From contig NZ_CP060201.1 of assembly GCF_013407925.2 (NCBI RefSeq), positions 4,511,001 to 4,575,000 on the forward strand: DNA of 64,000 bases, written 5' to 3'. Every line of letters begins with the position of its first letter. Position 1 is the stretch's first letter. The DNA is from Pseudomonas protegens (GTDB lineage Bacteria; Pseudomonadota; Gammaproteobacteria; Pseudomonadales; Pseudomonadaceae). Made by a program: the position numbers and the translations under genes. Below are positions 62,411-64,000 of this stretch, in pieces. The notes beneath the pieces are model-generated. The model was not told the DNA's origin and made no database searches. It was given only the letters and a program-made list of their open reading frames with translations.

Positions 62411-63313
62411 TCAGGCCGCCTGGGTGGCGATGGTTTTGGCGGCGTCGATCAGGCAGCGGGTCAGTTCCGGCGAGGAGAACTTGGTGAGTACCGCATTGGC
62501 CCCGGCCAGACGCGCTTTTTCACTGTTCATGGCGCTGTCCAGGGAGGTGTGCAGCAACACGTAGAGGTGAGCGAAGTCCGGGGTTTCCCGCAGGGTCCGG
62601 GTCAGGGCGTAGCCGTCCATTTCCGACATCTCGATGTCCGAGACGATCAGGTTGATTTCGTTGGCCGTGCCCTGCAGTTCCAGCAGGCAGTCGATAGCCT
62701 CCTTGGCACTGCGGGCGGTGTGGCACTGCAGGCCGAGGTTGCGCAGGGTGTGCACCGATTGCTGCAGCGCCACCTGGCTGTCGTCCACCACCAGGATCCG
62801 CGCGTTGCCCAGGACTTCGGCGTCTTCCATGCTCAGCTCGGTGGGCGCCAGCTCGATCTGGGCCGGGGCAATGCCGTGGATCACCTTCTCGATGTCCAGC
62901 ACCTGCACCAGGGTGCCGTCCACCTGGGTCACGCCGGTGATGTAGGACTTGATACCGCCGGAACCAAAGGGCGGCGGGCGGATATCGGTGGTCAGGCAAT
63001 GCACGATCTTGCTCACCGCCTGCACGTGCAGGCCCTGCTTGGAGCGGCTGACGTCGGTGACGATCAGGCAGCCGCTGTCGGGGTCGGCCAGAGGGCGTTC
63101 GCCAATGGCTCGGCTCAGGTCGATCACCGACAGCGAGTTGCCGCGCAGGGTGGCGATGCCTTTCACATGGGGGTGGGATTCCGGCAGCTTGGTCAGCGGC
63201 GGGCAGGGAATGATTTCACTGACTTTAAGCAGGTTGATTGCCATCAGCTTGCCGCTGCGCAAGGTAAACAGCAGAAGCGAAAGCGAATCTGCGCGGGCTT
63301 TGTTGGAGGACAT
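62411..63313 (-). CDS. cheV: Chemotaxis coupling protein CheV
   Basis: This 300-residue CheW-receiver fusion couples receptors to CheA. The N-terminal CheW domain (about residues 8-150) contains SEIIPCPPLTKLP and GIATLRGNSLSVIDLSRAIG. The C-terminal receiver (about 170-295) has acidic DDSQVA and the phospho-acceptor in IVSDIEMSEMDGY. Start 63313 is set by GGAGG just upstream and by the conserved N-terminus. A sigma-28 promoter lies about 60 bp upstream, marking it as a late flagellar gene. Confidence 0.96.
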   Translation of the reverse strand: MSSNKARADSLSLLLFTLRSGKLMAINLLKVSEIIPCPPLTKLPESHPHVKGIATLRGNSLSVIDLSRAIGERPLADPDSGCLIVTDVSRSKQGLHVQAVSKIVHCLTTDIRPPPFGSGGIKSYITGVTQVDGTLVQVLDIEKVIHGIAPAQIELAPTELSMEDAEVLGNARILVVDDSQVALQQSVHTLRNLGLQCHTARSAKEAIDCLLELQGTANEINLIVSDIEMSEMDGYALTRTLRETPDFAHLYVLLHTSLDSAMNSEKARLAGANAVLTKFSSPELTRCLIDAAKTIATQAA

Positions 63314-63374
63314 AAAAACCTTCTCTGAAAAAGTTGGCGTGTGGCTCGACCCACGCAACACCATTGATAACGGG

Positions 63375-63401
63375 TTATCGACGTATTCAGGGCAGGCTTT
63401 A
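63375..63401 (-). promoter_or_regulatory. FliA (sigma-28) promoter of cheV
   Basis: Read on the minus strand: TAAA (63401-63398), exactly 15 bases, then GTCGATAA (63382-63375). The sigma-28 consensus is TAAA-N15-GCCGATAA, so only one position differs. Transcription should start near 63367, about 54 bases before the cheV ATG. Confidence 0.8.
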
Positions 63402-63497
63402 GCGGTGTTCCTGCTTTCCGTCGGCGCAGGGCGGGGCAGTGGATCCGTGCTCTGCCCTTCGCTGGCAAGCCAGCTCCTGCGACCCAACCCTGGTGTT

Positions 63498-64000
63498 CTA
63501 GCGCAGGCCCAGGCGCTTGGCCAGACGGCTGAGGTTGGCTCTGTCCAAGCCTAGCTCACGGGCAGCACTGGCCCAGTTGTGCTGGTGCCGTTCCAGGCAG
63601 GCGTTGATCAGTTGGCGTTGATAGTGCTCGGTGGCCTGGCGGAGGTCACCGTTGAGGGGCGCCGATGGGGCGGTGTCAAGGGTGGTGTCAAGGGTGCTGT
63701 CAAGGGTTAGCTCGGCGATGTCCGGCGCTTTCTCGCTGATCCTGGGCAGGTCCAGGTCGGCGGCATCCAGGCTGAGAATCCTCGGTCGTTCGCGGCAGTT
63801 GCCCAAGGCCTTGAGGGCGCTGCGGCCGATCAGGTGCTCAAGCTCGCGAACGTTGCCCGGCCAGTGGTAGCCCAGCAGCGCCTGCTGCGCATCGGCGCTC
63901 AGCCGCAGGCTGCCCAGGCCCATGCGCGAACGGTTCTGCTCCAGGAAGTAACCGCTGAGCAGCAGCACGTCGCGACCCCGCTCGCGCAGGGCCGGCACCC
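63498..64000 (-). CDS. norR: NorR-like sigma-54-dependent activator (3' part)
   Basis: This is the C-terminal part of an enhancer-binding protein; the 5' part lies right of the window. Visible are the end of the AAA+ domain (ALLGYHWPGNVRELEHLIGR), a linker with a threefold TLDS/TLDT/TLDT repeat, and a Fis-type helix-turn-helix (NWASAARELGLDRANLSRLA). The end KRLGLR resembles NorR, the nitric-oxide-sensing activator. The sensor GAF domain is outside the window, so NorR (or FhpR) identity is likely but not proven. Convergent or upstream targets cannot be seen. Confidence 0.75.
   Translation of the reverse strand, partial: VPALRERGRDVLLLSGYFLEQNRSRMGLGSLRLSADAQQALLGYHWPGNVRELEHLIGRSALKALGNCRERPRILSLDAADLDLPRISEKAPDIAELTLDSTLDTTLDTAPSAPLNGDLRQATEHYQRQLINACLERHQHNWASAARELGLDRANLSRLAKRLGLR
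63674..63709 (+). repeat. Three tandem 12-bp units inside the norR-like gene
   Basis: Three consecutive 12-bp units (TGTCAAGGGTGG, the later copies differing by one to two bases at the end) encode the in-frame repeat TLDS/TLDT/TLDT in the interdomain linker. Copy number could vary without breaking the frame. Confidence 0.85.

Noticed and set aside
63366..63379. GATAACGGGTTATC inverted repeat considered as a separate operator
   Set aside because: One arm is part of the sigma-28 -10 element of cheV, which explains the sequence better.

Overview
The window is chromosomal DNA from a Pseudomonas, most likely of the P. fluorescens group (P. protegens / P. chlororaphis type). This rests on the high GC content, the gene order, the long pseudomonad form of TrpS, an OprD porin, CheV and NorR-like genes, and DUF1302/DUF1329 genes. 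No insertion sequence, prophage, CRISPR array or tRNA gene was seen. Most of the window is conserved core genome in tightly packed operons.

Layout. (1) 1-8280: the 3' end of an acyl-CoA ligase gene, a DUF1302 outer-membrane protein, a DUF1329 periplasmic protein, a large MalT-type LuxR regulator, then a LysR regulator. A shared motif upstream of both the DUF1302 and LuxR genes suggests one regulon. (2) 8534-11091: an OmpR-type two-component system, divergent from two small membrane or lipoprotein ORFs, with 11-bp-phased repeats in the shared promoter region. (3) 11255-17176: ogt, a metallo-hydrolase, an OmpA-like lipoprotein, yhcB/zapG, an alpha/beta hydrolase, trpS and zapE. (4) 17220-20600: a GlxA/AraC regulator, an acyl-CoA dehydrogenase and an aldo/keto reductase, lying between zapE and rplM. 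(5) 20848-25719: rplM-rpsI, petABC (cytochrome bc1) and sspAB. (6) 25773-30323: dolP, diaA, yraN and lpoA on the minus strand, divergent from rsmI, the same arrangement as E. coli yraL-yraM-yraN-diaA-dolP. (7) 30394-30750: rnpB, the RNA of RNase P. (8) 31058-48852: the complete dcw cell-wall and division cluster mraZ-rsmH-ftsL-ftsI-murE-murF-mraY-murD-ftsW-murG-murC-ddlB-ftsQ-ftsA-ftsZ, then lpxC. A near-consensus sigma-70 promoter and three 10-bp-spaced MraZ-type boxes precede mraZ. (9) 48920-58793, all minus strand: a GGDEF diguanylate cyclase, an OprD porin, a small exported protein, and one apparent operon of RND membrane-fusion protein, RND pump, response regulator and sensor kinase, without an outer-membrane channel gene. 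(10) 59018-64000: a small conserved-looking protein, an Aer-like PAS chemoreceptor, a YkgJ cysteine-cluster protein, a GNAT acetyltransferase, cheV with a near-perfect flagellar sigma-28 promoter, and the 3' part of a NorR-like activator.

How the genes work together: peptidoglycan precursor synthesis, septation (with ZapE and YhcB/ZapG), LPS commitment (LpxC), PBP activation (LpoA) and outer-membrane upkeep (DolP, OmpA-like lipoprotein) form an envelope-biogenesis neighbourhood. It is interspersed with translation genes (rplM, rpsI, trpS, rsmI, rsmH, rnpB) and respiration (petABC).

I see no clear-cut new system. The best candidates for undescribed biology are the DUF1302/DUF1329/LuxR module with its shared upstream motif, the two small ORFs next to the 10.6-kb two-component system, the single-operon RND pump plus metal-type two-component system, and the appended C-terminal domain of TrpS.
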